Shown here piece after piece: positions 22,092 to 31,668 of a stretch of DNA of 64,000 nt (position 1 is its first letter; the number at the start of each line of letters is the position of its first letter). Under the pieces are notes generated by a model. That model worked only from the letters and a program-made list of their open reading frames with translations, ran no database searches and had not been told where the DNA came from. The DNA is from Lactuca virosa (taxonomy: Eukaryota > Streptophyta > Magnoliopsida > Asterales > Asteraceae). Location of the stretch: assembly GCA_928212115.1 (NCBI GenBank), contig CAKMRJ010001112.1:402714256-402778255 (forward strand), given 5' to 3'. Both the position numbers and the translations under genes were made by a program.

Positions 22092-23513
22092 ATGTCTTCT
22101 GTTGAAGATGATGGAGGTGCTGGTACTGCTACTCCTCCGGTCAGAATCAAGGAAGTCGGAACCACATCGGTGGCTTGCCCGATGTTAACCCAGACAAATT
22201 ACACTGTCTGGGCTCTACGCATGAAGATCGTCCTGCGTATACACAAGGTTTGGACATCGATTGATCCAGGAATAGATAGTAATGATGATAAAAACTACCT
22301 GGCAATCGGATTGTTGTACCAAGCAATGCCGGAATCATCGATCATGCAATTGGGTGATGTCGAATCTGCTAAAGCTCTCTGGGATGCAATCAAAACTCGA
22401 CATGTAGGCGCCGATCGGGTAAAAGAAGCCCGACTTCAAACCCTAAACTCCGAATTCGACAGATTGATGATGTCAGAGAAAGAATCAATCGACTCCTTCG
22501 CCGGGAAACTGTCCGGAATCGCCTCCCAATCAGCGTCACTGGGAGAAACCATCGAAGAAACAAAGATGGTGAAAAAGCTGCTAAAAACAGTACCAAGAAA
22601 GTTTCTTCATATCGTCGCCTCCCTCGAGCAAGTGCTAGATTTAAAGACGGTACCTTTCGACGACATCGTAGGGCGTCTGAAAGCATACGAAGAAAGAATC
22701 AGAGGAGATGAGGGCGGAGACGGGCAACAACAGGTGTTGATGGCTAGAACGAGTGGTGGTGGCGGATGGAGAAACGAAGGTGGTGGCGGTTCTGGAGGAT
22801 CATCGGGGAAGAAGGAGTCGAATAAGGGAAGAAAAGGGGGTTCGGGGGGTTTTAATCGAACCGGGTCAGGTGGATCCGGTGGAGCCGGGTCTTCGAATGG
22901 ATCCGGGTCAAAATCAACCCGACCCAATTCGGCCCAAAACAATAATAAGCCCAATAACCGGCCCAATTCTACTTCAGACTCGAACCGTAACCTGAAAAAA
23001 GATCTGTCAAAAATTATCTGTTACAGATGCGATAAATCGGGCCATTACGCATCCAAATGTCCGGACCGAACCCAAAAATTCCAAGAAAGTAATTTTACTG
23101 AACACGACGATGCCGATGAAACAATATTTCTACACGAGTCCGTATTTTTGAACGAAGAGAAGGTGATACCGTCTCGATACAACTCACAAGAAAACGATGT
23201 GTGGTATTTGGACAACGGGGCAAGTAATCACATGACGGGAAATCGTTCATTTTTCTCCGAACTCGACGAAGGAATAACCGGAAAGGTCAAATTCGGTGAT
23301 AATTCGTGTGTCGAAATAAAAGGGAAAGGCTCAATTGTTTTTCAAGGAAAATCGGGGCAACAACGATTGATAACGGAGATTTATTTCATTCCGGATTTGA
23401 AAAATAATATTTTCAGTCTCGGACAAGCAACCGAAGCCGGGTGTGATATTCGGATGAAAGACAACTATTTGACGATGCATGATGCCGACAACTGCTTATT
23501 AATGAAGGTATAA
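22092..23513 (+). CDS. Cop6 gag and protease (first part of a broken gag-pol frame)
   Basis: 473 codons from the first ATG after the primer site (MSSVEDDGG). Residues 25-205 are the Copia gag domain (YTVWALRMKIVL, AKALWDAIK, ETKMVKKLLKTVP). A Gly/Ser/Asn-rich linker follows (215-300), then a CCHC zinc knuckle CYRCDKSGHYASKC (310-323) and the start of the aspartic protease with WYLDNGASNHMTG (catalytic Asp about 374). Gag builds the particle and protease processes the polyprotein. The frame ends at a TAA (23511-23513) exactly in phase with the downstream pol frame, so this stop looks like one nonsense mutation in a single gag-pol gene. No programmed-frameshift signal is needed or seen. Confidence 0.9.
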   Translation: MSSVEDDGGAGTATPPVRIKEVGTTSVACPMLTQTNYTVWALRMKIVLRIHKVWTSIDPGIDSNDDKNYLAIGLLYQAMPESSIMQLGDVESAKALWDAIKTRHVGADRVKEARLQTLNSEFDRLMMSEKESIDSFAGKLSGIASQSASLGETIEETKMVKKLLKTVPRKFLHIVASLEQVLDLKTVPFDDIVGRLKAYEERIRGDEGGDGQQQVLMARTSGGGGWRNEGGGGSGGSSGKKESNKGRKGGSGGFNRTGSGGSGGAGSSNGSGSKSTRPNSAQNNNKPNNRPNSTSDSNRNLKKDLSKIICYRCDKSGHYASKCPDRTQKFQESNFTEHDDADETIFLHESVFLNEEKVIPSRYNSQENDVWYLDNGASNHMTGNRSFFSELDEGITGKVKFGDNSCVEIKGKGSIVFQGKSGQQRLITEIYFIPDLKNNIFSLGQATEAGCDIRMKDNYLTMHDADNCLLMKV

Positions 23514-23543
23514 AGAACTCCATATCGCCTTTATAAAATACAG

Positions 23544-26216
23544 TTGCCTATTGGAGTACCTATCTGTCTTCATTCGAGACTGAGTGATGACACGTGGCGC
23601 TGGCATGCAAGACTTGGACACATCAATTTCGAGTCAATGAAAAAGATGTCCAAGAAAGGTCTAGTCAAAGGGTTACCCTATTTTGACAGTGAGAATCAAT
23701 TGTGTGAATCTTGCTTGGTGGGCAAGCAAACAAGAAAGTCATTTCCATTAATGACGACGTACAAAGCAACACGACCATTGGAGCTAGTTCACGGTGATTT
23801 ATGTGGTCCGATAACACCGTCAACGAAGGGTCAAAATCGATACATTTTCACACTAATTGACGAATTTTCACGGTATATGTGGATTTTTCTCTTAAAAGAG
23901 AAAAATGAGGCGTTTTTACACTTCAAAAAATTTAAACCTTTGGCGGAGAATAAGCTCGGAAAGTCTTTAAAGGTGTTTCGAAGTGATCGAGGAGGTGAGT
24001 TTACTTCGCTCGAGTTTAATTCCTTTTGTGAAATGAATGGAATCAAACGCCATCTTACCGCCCCATATTCACCACAACAAAACGGTATTGTGGAACGAAG
24101 AAACAGAACACTTATGGACATGACACGAAGTATCATGAAGGCGATGCATGTTCCAAACTATCTATGGGGAGAAGCGGTAAAACATTCCACAAACCTGATC
24201 AACCGTGTTTACACAAGAGTACTTGGTGATACAACTCCGTACGAGAAGTTGTATAAAAGAAAACCTAATTTGGAGAACGTACGCATCTTTGGGTGTTTAG
24301 CGTATGCAAAAGTTGAACCGGTAAACGTGAAAAAATTGGATGCAAGATCAAGACCATTGGTTCATCTTGGTTCTGAACCGGGTACAAAAGCCTATCGGTT
24401 ATTTAACCCGGTTACACAAAAAATAATCGTAAGTCGAGACGTTATTTTTAATGAAACCAAAGGATGGAATTGGGTTAACGAAGCTACACCTGACAATGAA
24501 GAACCAGGATCATTCATAGTACCATGGGATTTACCGGAAGATGAGGCAAACAACAACCAAGGAAACGATGTAAACAACGAACCAAACGAATCGGATCACG
24601 AGATTGAAGACGGAGTGGAGGTACAAGAAAATGAGCAACCAAGTCCGATCAACAACAACATGAACAATGTTCAAAACCAAAGGCCCACAAGACAAAAGGT
24701 GCTTCCAATTCGATTACGAGATTATGTGCTTTATGTTGATGAAATTGAAGAACTTCTCCTAGCAACCAATGACGAGCCGGTATCGGTTGAAGAGGCAAAG
24801 AAAGAACCAGAGTGGGTCAAAGCCATGAATACAGAAATCAATTCGATCAACAAGAACAATACTTGGTCTCTCGTAAACAAACCTATGGGGGTGAAGCCCA
24901 TTGGACTCAAATGGGTGTTCAAGCTGAAGAAAAATGCAGATGACACCATAAACAAACACAAGGCGAGGTTGGTTGCTAAAGGGTACGTACAACAACCTGG
25001 TATTGACTTTCAAGAAGTATTTGCTCCGGTAGCTCGCATCGAAACCATACGGTTTCTCATTGCCTTAGCCGCTACCAATGGATGGGAGCTTCACCACTTG
25101 GATGTCAAGACGGCTTTCTTACATGGAGAGTTGAAAGAAACCGTCTATGTGTATCAACCGGAAGGCTACATAAGGAAAGGCGACGGGCACAAGGTGTACC
25201 GTCTTTCAAAAGCACTATATGGTCTTAGACAAGCACCGAGAGCATGGAATACAAAACTTGATGAGATTTTGAAAGGAATGAAATTTCACAAGTGCATGAA
25301 AGAACCATCGGTGTACCGGAAGAACGAAGGATCCAACTTGCTAATTTTAGCAATCTATGTTGATGATTTGTTTGTCACAGGTACAAATTTGAGCATGATC
25401 AAAAGGTTCAAATTTGAAATGTCCAAGAACTTCGAGATGTCTGATCTTGGAAGATTAACTTACTACCTGGGCATTGAAGTCAAACAAGAAGAATCAGGGA
25501 TTACTATAAACCAAGAAGCGTATGCTAGACGCATTCTAAAAGAAGCCGGTTTACACGATTGCAATCCGACCCACATTCCCATGGATCCAGGAACCAAAAT
25601 GTCGAAGGCCGAATATGAACCCGAAATCGACCCGACACAATACCGAAAGATGGTAGGATGCCTTAGATATCTCTTGCAGACAAGACCCGATATGGCATAT
25701 GCGGTTGGAGTTGTTAGTCGATACATGCAAGATCCAAGAGAATCACATGGTGTTGCAATCAAACACATCCTAAGGTATTTACGAGGAACAACGGGATACG
25801 GAATCAAGTACAAGAGGATGGGACAAAATCGAATAATTGGTTACAGTGATAGTAGTCATAATGTTGATCCAGATGACGGAAGAAGCACAACCGGTCACAT
25901 TTTCTACTATGGGTTGTCTCCAATAACATGGTGTTCTCAAAAGCAAGATACTGTTGCTTTATCATCTTGCGAGGCGGAGTTCATGGCTGCAACTGCGGCT
26001 GCATGTCAAGCAATATGGCTTCAAGATTTGCTAGGCGAAATCATGCACAAAGCACAAGAGAAGGTGGTCCTAAGAGTTGATAACAAGTCAGCTATCGAAC
26101 TCACGAAGAATCCTGTTTTTCACGGAAGAAGCAAACACATTCACACGAGGTTTCACTTCATTCGTAAGTGTGTTGAAAAGGAACAAGTGGAGGTGAAGTA
26201 CATTCCAGGTGAATAA
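23544..26216 (+). CDS. Cop6 integrase, reverse transcriptase and RNase H
   Basis: 890 codons in the same phase as the gag frame; no ATG is needed because it is the continuation of gag-pol. The GAG-pre-integrase/HHCC region comes first (WRWHARLGH ... CESCLVGK, residues 13-62). The integrase core follows with the triad Asp85 (HGDLCGP), Asp148 (RSDRGGE) and Glu184 (NGIVERRNRT), a D-x62-D-x35-E spacing. Reverse transcriptase has KARLVAKGYVQQ and the catalytic YVDD at residues 605-608. RNase H has GYSDSSH and LSSCEAEFMA. A TAA at 26214-26216 cuts the last 30 or so codons (QKADILTKPLA is still readable after it). These enzymes copy and insert the element. The protein is near complete but requires passage of two stops. 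Confidence 0.92.
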   Translation: MPIGVPICLHSRLSDDTWRWHARLGHINFESMKKMSKKGLVKGLPYFDSENQLCESCLVGKQTRKSFPLMTTYKATRPLELVHGDLCGPITPSTKGQNRYIFTLIDEFSRYMWIFLLKEKNEAFLHFKKFKPLAENKLGKSLKVFRSDRGGEFTSLEFNSFCEMNGIKRHLTAPYSPQQNGIVERRNRTLMDMTRSIMKAMHVPNYLWGEAVKHSTNLINRVYTRVLGDTTPYEKLYKRKPNLENVRIFGCLAYAKVEPVNVKKLDARSRPLVHLGSEPGTKAYRLFNPVTQKIIVSRDVIFNETKGWNWVNEATPDNEEPGSFIVPWDLPEDEANNNQGNDVNNEPNESDHEIEDGVEVQENEQPSPINNNMNNVQNQRPTRQKVLPIRLRDYVLYVDEIEELLLATNDEPVSVEEAKKEPEWVKAMNTEINSINKNNTWSLVNKPMGVKPIGLKWVFKLKKNADDTINKHKARLVAKGYVQQPGIDFQEVFAPVARIETIRFLIALAATNGWELHHLDVKTAFLHGELKETVYVYQPEGYIRKGDGHKVYRLSKALYGLRQAPRAWNTKLDEILKGMKFHKCMKEPSVYRKNEGSNLLILAIYVDDLFVTGTNLSMIKRFKFEMSKNFEMSDLGRLTYYLGIEVKQEESGITINQEAYARRILKEAGLHDCNPTHIPMDPGTKMSKAEYEPEIDPTQYRKMVGCLRYLLQTRPDMAYAVGVVSRYMQDPRESHGVAIKHILRYLRGTTGYGIKYKRMGQNRIIGYSDSSHNVDPDDGRSTTGHIFYYGLSPITWCSQKQDTVALSSCEAEFMAATAAACQAIWLQDLLGEIMHKAQEKVVLRVDNKSAIELTKNPVFHGRSKHIHTRFHFIRKCVEKEQVEVKYIPGE

Positions 26217-26350
26217 CAAAAGGCAGACATTCTCACAAAACCATTGGCTCGAACCAAGTTCAAGACAATGCGGGACTTGATCGGGATTGAAGACATCTTT
26301 AGAAGGACTTAAAGATTGGCGGTGATCGGGAATCTCTAGAAGGACTTAGA

Positions 26351-26364
26351 GATTCGGGGGTGAT
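26351..26364 (+). promoter_or_regulatory. Cop6 polypurine tract
   Basis: GATTCGGGGGTGAT directly before the 3' LTR; the G-rich core is the likely plus-strand primer. Confidence 0.78.
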
Positions 26365-26643
26365 TGTTGGAATCTCAATTCCTTAATTCCCTCCATTGTC
26401 TTCAACTCACCATATTTCCAGGAAAAGCAAAAGGAATACCATCAAGATGTTGGGTATCTTTTTGTAGTTTAATATTATAAGCTTACTCCAGCTTATATAT
26501 ATATACAGCATATATCGAGTTATGAATATGCAGTACAACACAAACACAGTGTAAACCAATTGGTTTTTGAGCGATATTTCCAATTATAAATCAAAGAGAT
26601 ATTTTGATATATTTGCCTGTGTTTATACAATTGCTATACTAGA
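26365..26643 (+). repeat. Cop6 3' LTR
   Basis: 279 bp, near-identical to the 5' LTR (differences at CTTCAACTCACC, ACCATATT and a shorter AT tract with one T-to-C change). Confidence 0.94.
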
Positions 26644-26648
26644 CTTTC

Positions 26649-28612
26649 TGCATCCAAAATCTAATGTTTCCCTCTTTATCATAAATTAATAAAAAAATTG
26701 ATATTGTTTCAAAAGGTAAAATGCTTGAATTTGATAGCAATTTAACATGCTGTTTATTTGTTTCTTAAACTTTCTAATAAAAATATCTCATTAGCTTAAA
26801 TCAGTATATTCGTGTATAAGAAAATGGTAAATCGCATCATATTATTAACACTCACGTGACATTAGTTTTTGATAATCTTTTTGAATGTTGGAACGTTTCT
26901 GATGCTGATGTCTTATTTTTTGGTTTGTTAGACTTCAGGCTTCTAATGCAAACAAGTATGGGGTGGACCAGGTGGTTAAATTAGTCGATAAAGAAAGAGC
27001 AAACCTGGAGGTTACAAGGTTTCTTTCAAGAATTTCATTCGCACATTAATTCAATATATGGTGTTTCAAAGATATCGTTTTAAATAGATTAATTGATTTA
27101 GGTAGGAGTATACGTCAGACATGAGTGAAAAAAGTTGCATTGATCGTATGTTTCTTGCTTATTCTGATATAATGCTTAATTTGATGCTGATAATGTGATT
27201 GTTGTGAATAAGGTATCATCAAAAAGTTCTACTACTAGCGAATAGAGTAAATTAAAAAAAATGGTCCTTTCAATTTCTTAGTTTTAGCATGTTAACTTCA
27301 AAATGGAAGCCCTTTTCAGTTTTGGTCCTTATTTCAAGGTTTGAGGGACCCAAATCCATATGAAACCTTAAAATAAGGACCAAGAGTGAAAGATGTTTCT
27401 GTAGTGACTACTATATACTTTTTTGAGCATTAGATAATGAATCCATAACCTTTGAAGATTCAGACAGATATTGAGATGAAATGCTTTCAGTTTGATGGAC
27501 TTCATCACATTAAGGTGTTTTAGTCTCATTTTTTAAACTTTTATCTTTTAATAACTTCCAATTTTGATACTAATTTATAATTTGTAAATCGGCGCTCACG
27601 GATGGCTTTCACTAAACAATTACAAGTTAGTTATTTGAATTATGTAATCACTTCTATTAACTATTAAGAAATGGCTTATGTAACACTTAAATGTTATTAT
27701 TACTTTTGGAGATAAGTTGACACACATGCTATTTTTTTTCTTGAAAAAGAAACTATTTATCAGATCTTCCTTAGTTTTTTTTTTTTTTTTTTTTTTTTTC
27801 AGAAATGGTATTGAGTTGGAACAACAAAGCCTCCGACAAAAACAAAGATGGTTTTGAACTCGGAACGTAAGAACCAGATTTGTTGATGTAGAGTCTGATT
27901 ACTTTTGTTCTTATGGGATCATCATTCAGGTAGGTAACGACCTAGATATTGTACTACTACTAATACTAATACTATCCACATAACATGCATGATTCATGAT
28001 GAATAATGTAGTATTAATTTATAGTTACGGGGTGGGTGCAATTCATGCAGAATACGGTTGTTGCAGTAGCTGGAGGGTATAAGTAGCAAGCAGTGGAATT
28101 GAGGCTTGTACGGGACAAGGAAGTGCTTGATTGAACAAAGGATATTGTGGTCCCATGACACTCTCTTGGACTCCAACAGATCGTAGTGGAATTTGGCATA
28201 TCTTATATCAAAATAGGGAAATGGATTTTCATTTTAATGTTTAGTTCTCTGTAATTTGGATCCTTTTTTTCTGGAAAGGTCAATGTCCTTTATTTTTACC
28301 ATTTTAAGCATCAAAATACTAATGTACATTCATTTTTTACCGTGTTTGTAAAAGGGCGAATTGCAGAGAATGACAACACACTTAACTCTGGCTACCAATT
28401 AAGGCAATGTAATATACTTGCACACAAAAACAACACCTTCCAACCCCCGCATCGCGGGGGGGACGCATCTAGTTATTATTATTATTATTATTATTTAAGT
28501 TTTTTTGTTCCAGGATTAAAAGAAAAAAGAAATAAAACTAGAAGATTAAACTAGGGAGGAAATTTTAAGTATCATTCCGATTTTTTAGAGCCTTTTCTAT
28601 ATTGTTACATAT
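26649..28612 (+). other. LTR5 interior, right part, with scattered exon-like pieces
   Basis: After the Cop6 duplication the interior resumes. An exon-like piece at about 26936-27016 (acceptor region GTTAGACTTCAG, donor AAGGTTTC) can encode LQASNANKYGVDQVVKLVDK plus a few residues; the family is not recognised. A further piece near 27803-27850 (after a long T tract and CAG) reads RNGIELEQQSLRQKQRW. Other parts are AT-rich and non-coding. A hairpin lies at 27322-27383 and an ATT microsatellite at about 28471-28495. Confidence 0.45.
27322..27383. repeat. Inverted repeat (hairpin)
   Basis: A 21-bp arm TTGGTCCTTATTTCAAGGTTT (27322-27342) is matched by its near-perfect complement at 27363-27383 (20 of 21 bases), with a 20-base loop. 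It could be a small MITE remnant or a fold-back; no target duplication is evident. Confidence 0.7.
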
Positions 28613-28796
28613 CCTAGAGCCAATCGATGTTTATTGATAATAGAAGATTGAACTTTTTAGAGTTCTTTATCCTAGAGCCAATTGATGCCGATCGATGTTT
28701 ATTGATAATAGAAGATTGAACTTTTTAGAGTTCTTTATCCTAGAGCCAATCGATGCTTATTGATAATAGAAGATTGAACTTTTTAGAGTTCTTTAT
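28613..28796. repeat. Three-copy tandem repeat (58-68 bp)
   Basis: Units start CCTAGAGCCAAT at 28613, 28671 and 28739. Units 1 and 3 are 58 bp; unit 2 has a 10-bp internal extension (an extra GATGCCGATC-like piece). Units are nearly identical, so the duplication is recent. It lies just before the LTR5 purine tract. Confidence 0.85.
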
Positions 28797-28893
28797 CGTT
28801 GCTTCTCTTTATGATGTTACAAATGAACTTCTTATCTGCTAAGATGCTTTTCTGGATTTTAGAGTCACGTCATCCATTTTGAACATTGAACAT

Positions 28894-28905
28894 TGAGGGG
28901 GAGAA
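28894..28905 (+). promoter_or_regulatory. LTR5 polypurine tract
   Basis: TGAGGGGGAGAA immediately before TGTTAGGATG, the LTR start. Confidence 0.78.
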
Positions 28906-29226
28906 TGTTAGGATGCGAAGTTCTCATGGAGGATGAAAAAGAGAGGATTTGGAAGACCCAATTATGCATGTGAGCTTTTAGCTTATGAGAGAGAGAGAGA
29001 GAGAGACTTATACATGCACATTTATAAATAGTGATTGTCATATTCATTGTAGAGTCTGTTTGATCGAGAGAGGTAATCAATAAGAGTTGTGAGTTGACTT
29101 AATTATTTAGACTATATCTAATTATTTTTTGTAACTCCTCACTATGATCGATAATGATTTTTAACACCTAAATTATCGTGCTTATTGTGTTCTTATATTT
29201 CGCATGTCAAATCAAGTTTTTATGTC
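28906..29226 (+). repeat. LTR5 3' LTR
   Basis: About 321 bp starting TGTTAGGATGCG. It holds a GA microsatellite (28986-29006) and a possible TATA-like TTTATAAATAG (29020-29030). It lacks the final CTAACA seen at the end of the left copy. Confidence 0.8.
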
Positions 29227-29431
29227 ATGGTAAAATGATAATACATTTATTTGAGAAATATATTTTTAAAGTTTTATCGTAATATCTACCGTTTAGAAAT
29301 CATACAAACTAGAAGATCCATTTTATTAAATATATATGTTCTATGGAAAAATATGGTGTTTCTATTTTCTATTTGTATTTTAATAATTAAACGATCCTTA
29401 AATTTCTATGTATATTATTTTCTTTAATAAT
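29227..29431. other. Spacer between LTR5 and CACTA element
   Basis: AT-rich DNA with no gene. The last three bases, AAT (29429-29431), are the left target duplication of the CACTA transposon. Confidence 0.5.
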
Positions 29432-29670
29432 CACTACTAGAATATAGGCATTTAATGACACGTGAACCATAACACACAGTGATTTATGATACTAAAAAGT
29501 GCGTGTCATAAAAATAATTTCATCTCTCCTAAAATTTAAAGGATTTAGGACACACATTTTTGTGTGCCCTAAACTAGTGTCCAAAAAAAAACACGAATTA
29601 CACCTATAATAAAATGCGTGTCATCTAAGCATGTCGTTAAATAAATTTTAATGAAACGCGTGTTCCATCC
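29432..29670. repeat. CACTA left terminal and subterminal repeats
   Basis: The terminal repeat is followed by several copies of TGCGTGTCAT-type motifs in both orientations (for example near 29452, 29503, 29555 and 29615). Confidence 0.8.
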
Positions 29671-29689
29671 TTTAATAGGGGGGAAATGA

Positions 29690-30625
29690 AATCCCCAAAA
29701 ATTAAAAACCCTGCCTTGTTTCCACCGGCATAAAACCCCTTTCTCATGTCCATGGTTTGACCTAATAACAATTGTGTAGCTTTCAATCTTTCTTGATCCC
29801 TTTCTTCCCTCTCGATTCTCAAACCTCCACCGCTTCACTTCCTCACATCGAATCTCCAACTTTTCATCTCCGACGCCATCCTCCTACACCTTCGCATCTT
29901 CGTCGCTACCCTCCCACACCTTCGGCTCCACTGTCACTTCAGGTATGTACCGTTCTTCAGTTTTTCCTTTTTTCTCTCCCCAAATACGCTGAAATCGTGA
30001 ATTTATGGCTAAAATCAGGTTATTATTTGATGATTTATGCTGAAATCGATCATTAGTTGCTTCATTTTTTTTTTCCTTTTTTCCTTTGTTCCGACTCATC
30101 ATTGACTTTTTTCCTTTGTTTTGAATCATCATTGAGTTAAGGTGGGTAAGGTTAGTGAGAAGATGACTGATGTTCGACCACAACTGCTACAGAAGCCTGA
30201 AAGCATTACAAATGCCTGTTCAGATTTGAGAACGAGGGTTATGATTTGAGAGAGGATTGGAAGAACTGATGAGGGGCATCTAGATGATTTCAGAACCTCC
30301 TCTCAACTACTCACAGTATATGTGCTCATTTTCTAATTCAAACTTTAATTTTAAGATACGTTTATTAAGGGCATTGTAGCCTGAAAAGTCTTATCTGATG
30401 ATAGCAGTGAAAATTAGCTACAAGTAGATGAAAGTAAGCAACTGGTAATTTTTTAAATAACAACCTAATTCCATTTGTATTGTTTCGTTATATAATGATC
30501 TGTGTTATTTTGTTTTGTTAAAAAATAGGCCAAGAAAGCAAAGCAAGATGAGAAAGAAACAAAAAAGTTGCAGGATAGATGTGTCGGAGACTGGAAGTAT
30601 ATAATAATCGGGGTCCGAATGGTAA
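29690..30625 (+). pseudogene. Captured leader and exon-like pieces, unidentified gene
   Basis: A pyrimidine-rich stretch (about 29780-29942) resembling a plant 5' untranslated region ends CACTTCAG then GTATGT, a plausible donor. Near 30162 a short frame reads MTDVRPQLLQKPESITNAC. A cleaner exon lies at about 30529-30621 (acceptor AATAG, donor GTAATT) with AKKAKQDEKETKKLQD and GDWKYIIIGVRM. I cannot name the protein; it may be the upstream part of the DHHC gene or a separate capture. Confidence 0.42.
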
Positions 30626-31084
30626 TTTCTCCAATTTATATGATAGATGTGTCAAAAAGGAGTTGTTTTTGTTGTTAAAAATCAAAATTTCATGATATTA
30701 ATGAAATTGTCAACCTTTTACGAGTTAAAAATTGTAATTTTTTCATAAAATCGCCCATTTTTTTAAAAAATTGATCGGTTTGGGTAACATTGTAAAAAAA
30801 GTTGTAAAAATTTGCCCAGATTAAAATGATTTTTCAAAAGTTGAATTATATGTATAAATATGTTAGATAGTCTAGACAAATCTTTAGAGGTGTATAAGAA
30901 GACTGATGGTTGCAACCAAAGAAGGTTTTGCATGTTCTGCTCATGTTACTTTCATTAAATAAAGTTTTGAATTTAGTATATACTTTGATTGAGATTTGCA
31001 TTTAGTTTTCAAAAAATTGATGCAAACATCCAGAGTTGGATATGTTTGTGAAGTTTCTATCAGATGCTGATAAAAACTTGCATC

Positions 31085-31512
31085 CCCCCACCCTTTTTGG
31101 CTCTCATTCCTTGTGCTACCACGTGTCATCAACACCAAGAGTCTTTTGAACATCAAACAAATGAAGATGGGATGCTCTACTATAGTCTCTGTGAAGTTGA
31201 GGTGAGTTGACTTTTAAAGTCGAACAAACAAGTTTTCAAAGTTCAAATTCAATATGATTTTTTCAAAATTTGATATGGATCGATGACGTACATTAAACTT
31301 CATGATATGTAGTTGACTCCATGAACGGGCTAATGAAAATTCATAACAAAATTCCTATGAATTTTGGATTTCAAATAAATAATTTGACCTAGAAAGTCAA
31401 AGTCAACAATTCTAAAAAGGTTGTTTTTTGTTTTTTCTTGCAGGTTTTCAAGTATAGCAAGCACTGTAGAGTGTGTGATAAGTGTGTTGATCAATTTGAC
31501 CACCATTGCATG
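31085..31512 (+). pseudogene. Captured exons of a DHHC-type protein S-acyltransferase
   Basis: Two adjacent exons with an intact intron. Exon 1 ends EDGMLYYSLCEVE at 31201, followed by a GTGAGT donor. The intron runs 31202-31443 and ends TTGCAG. Exon 2 (31444-31512) reads VFKYSKHCRVCDKCVDQFDH followed by HCM, then GTATAT. This is the Cys-rich DHHC core, including the catalytic DHHC tetrad, of membrane enzymes that attach palmitate to cysteines. The zinc-binding cysteines in this segment are present. The four membrane helices, the following RWLNNCIG-type block and TTxE motif are absent, so it is a fragment. The in-phase junction between the exons argues for capture from genomic DNA rather than from cDNA. 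Confidence 0.82.
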
Positions 31513-31668
31513 GTATATACAATGATTCAAACACATATTCCCTTTATTTATACAAACAAAATCTAATAATGAATTTTAGTAAATGTTTTGTTTGTGACTT
31601 TATGCCTATTTCAACAATTTTATATTGTATGCATCAAGGCCAAACCAATGTATTGGCCAAAATACCCC

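Larger units (their letters stand above)
21741..26643 (+). mobile_element. Cop6: young, nearly complete Copia retrotransposon
   Basis: A 4.9-kb element with LTRs 21741-22023 and 26365-26643, flanked by the target duplication CTTTC (21736-21740 and 26644-26648). Order: LTR, primer site, gag, protease, integrase, reverse transcriptase, RNase H, purine tract, LTR, which is the Copia order. The LTRs differ at about three bases plus a 4-bp AT-repeat change, so insertion is recent compared with everything else here. One reading frame spans 22092 to the end of RNase H, broken by two stop codons (23511 and 26214). Confidence 0.95.
18167..29226 (+). mobile_element. LTR5: pol-less LTR element carrying gene fragments
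   Basis: The left LTR remnant (18167-18388) ends CATGTCCTAACA and is followed by a primer site (18391). The right LTR (28906-29226) begins TGTTAGGATG after a purine tract GAGGGGGAGAA. The two share about 220 bp of alignable sequence. Without the inserted Cop6 the interior is about 5.6 kb and shows no integrase, reverse transcriptase or convincing gag. It holds exon-like pieces separated by AT-rich, intron-like DNA. The left LTR lacks its outer part and the right LTR lacks the terminal CTAACA, so target duplications cannot be tested. Confidence 0.72.

Noticed and set aside
22607..22966. Pro/Asp-rich minus-strand frame of 119 codons
   Set aside because: Antisense shadow of the Gly/Ser-rich linker of the Cop6 gag.
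28613..28796. Possible CRISPR-like array
   Set aside because: Contiguous tandem repeat without spacers, in a plant nuclear context.
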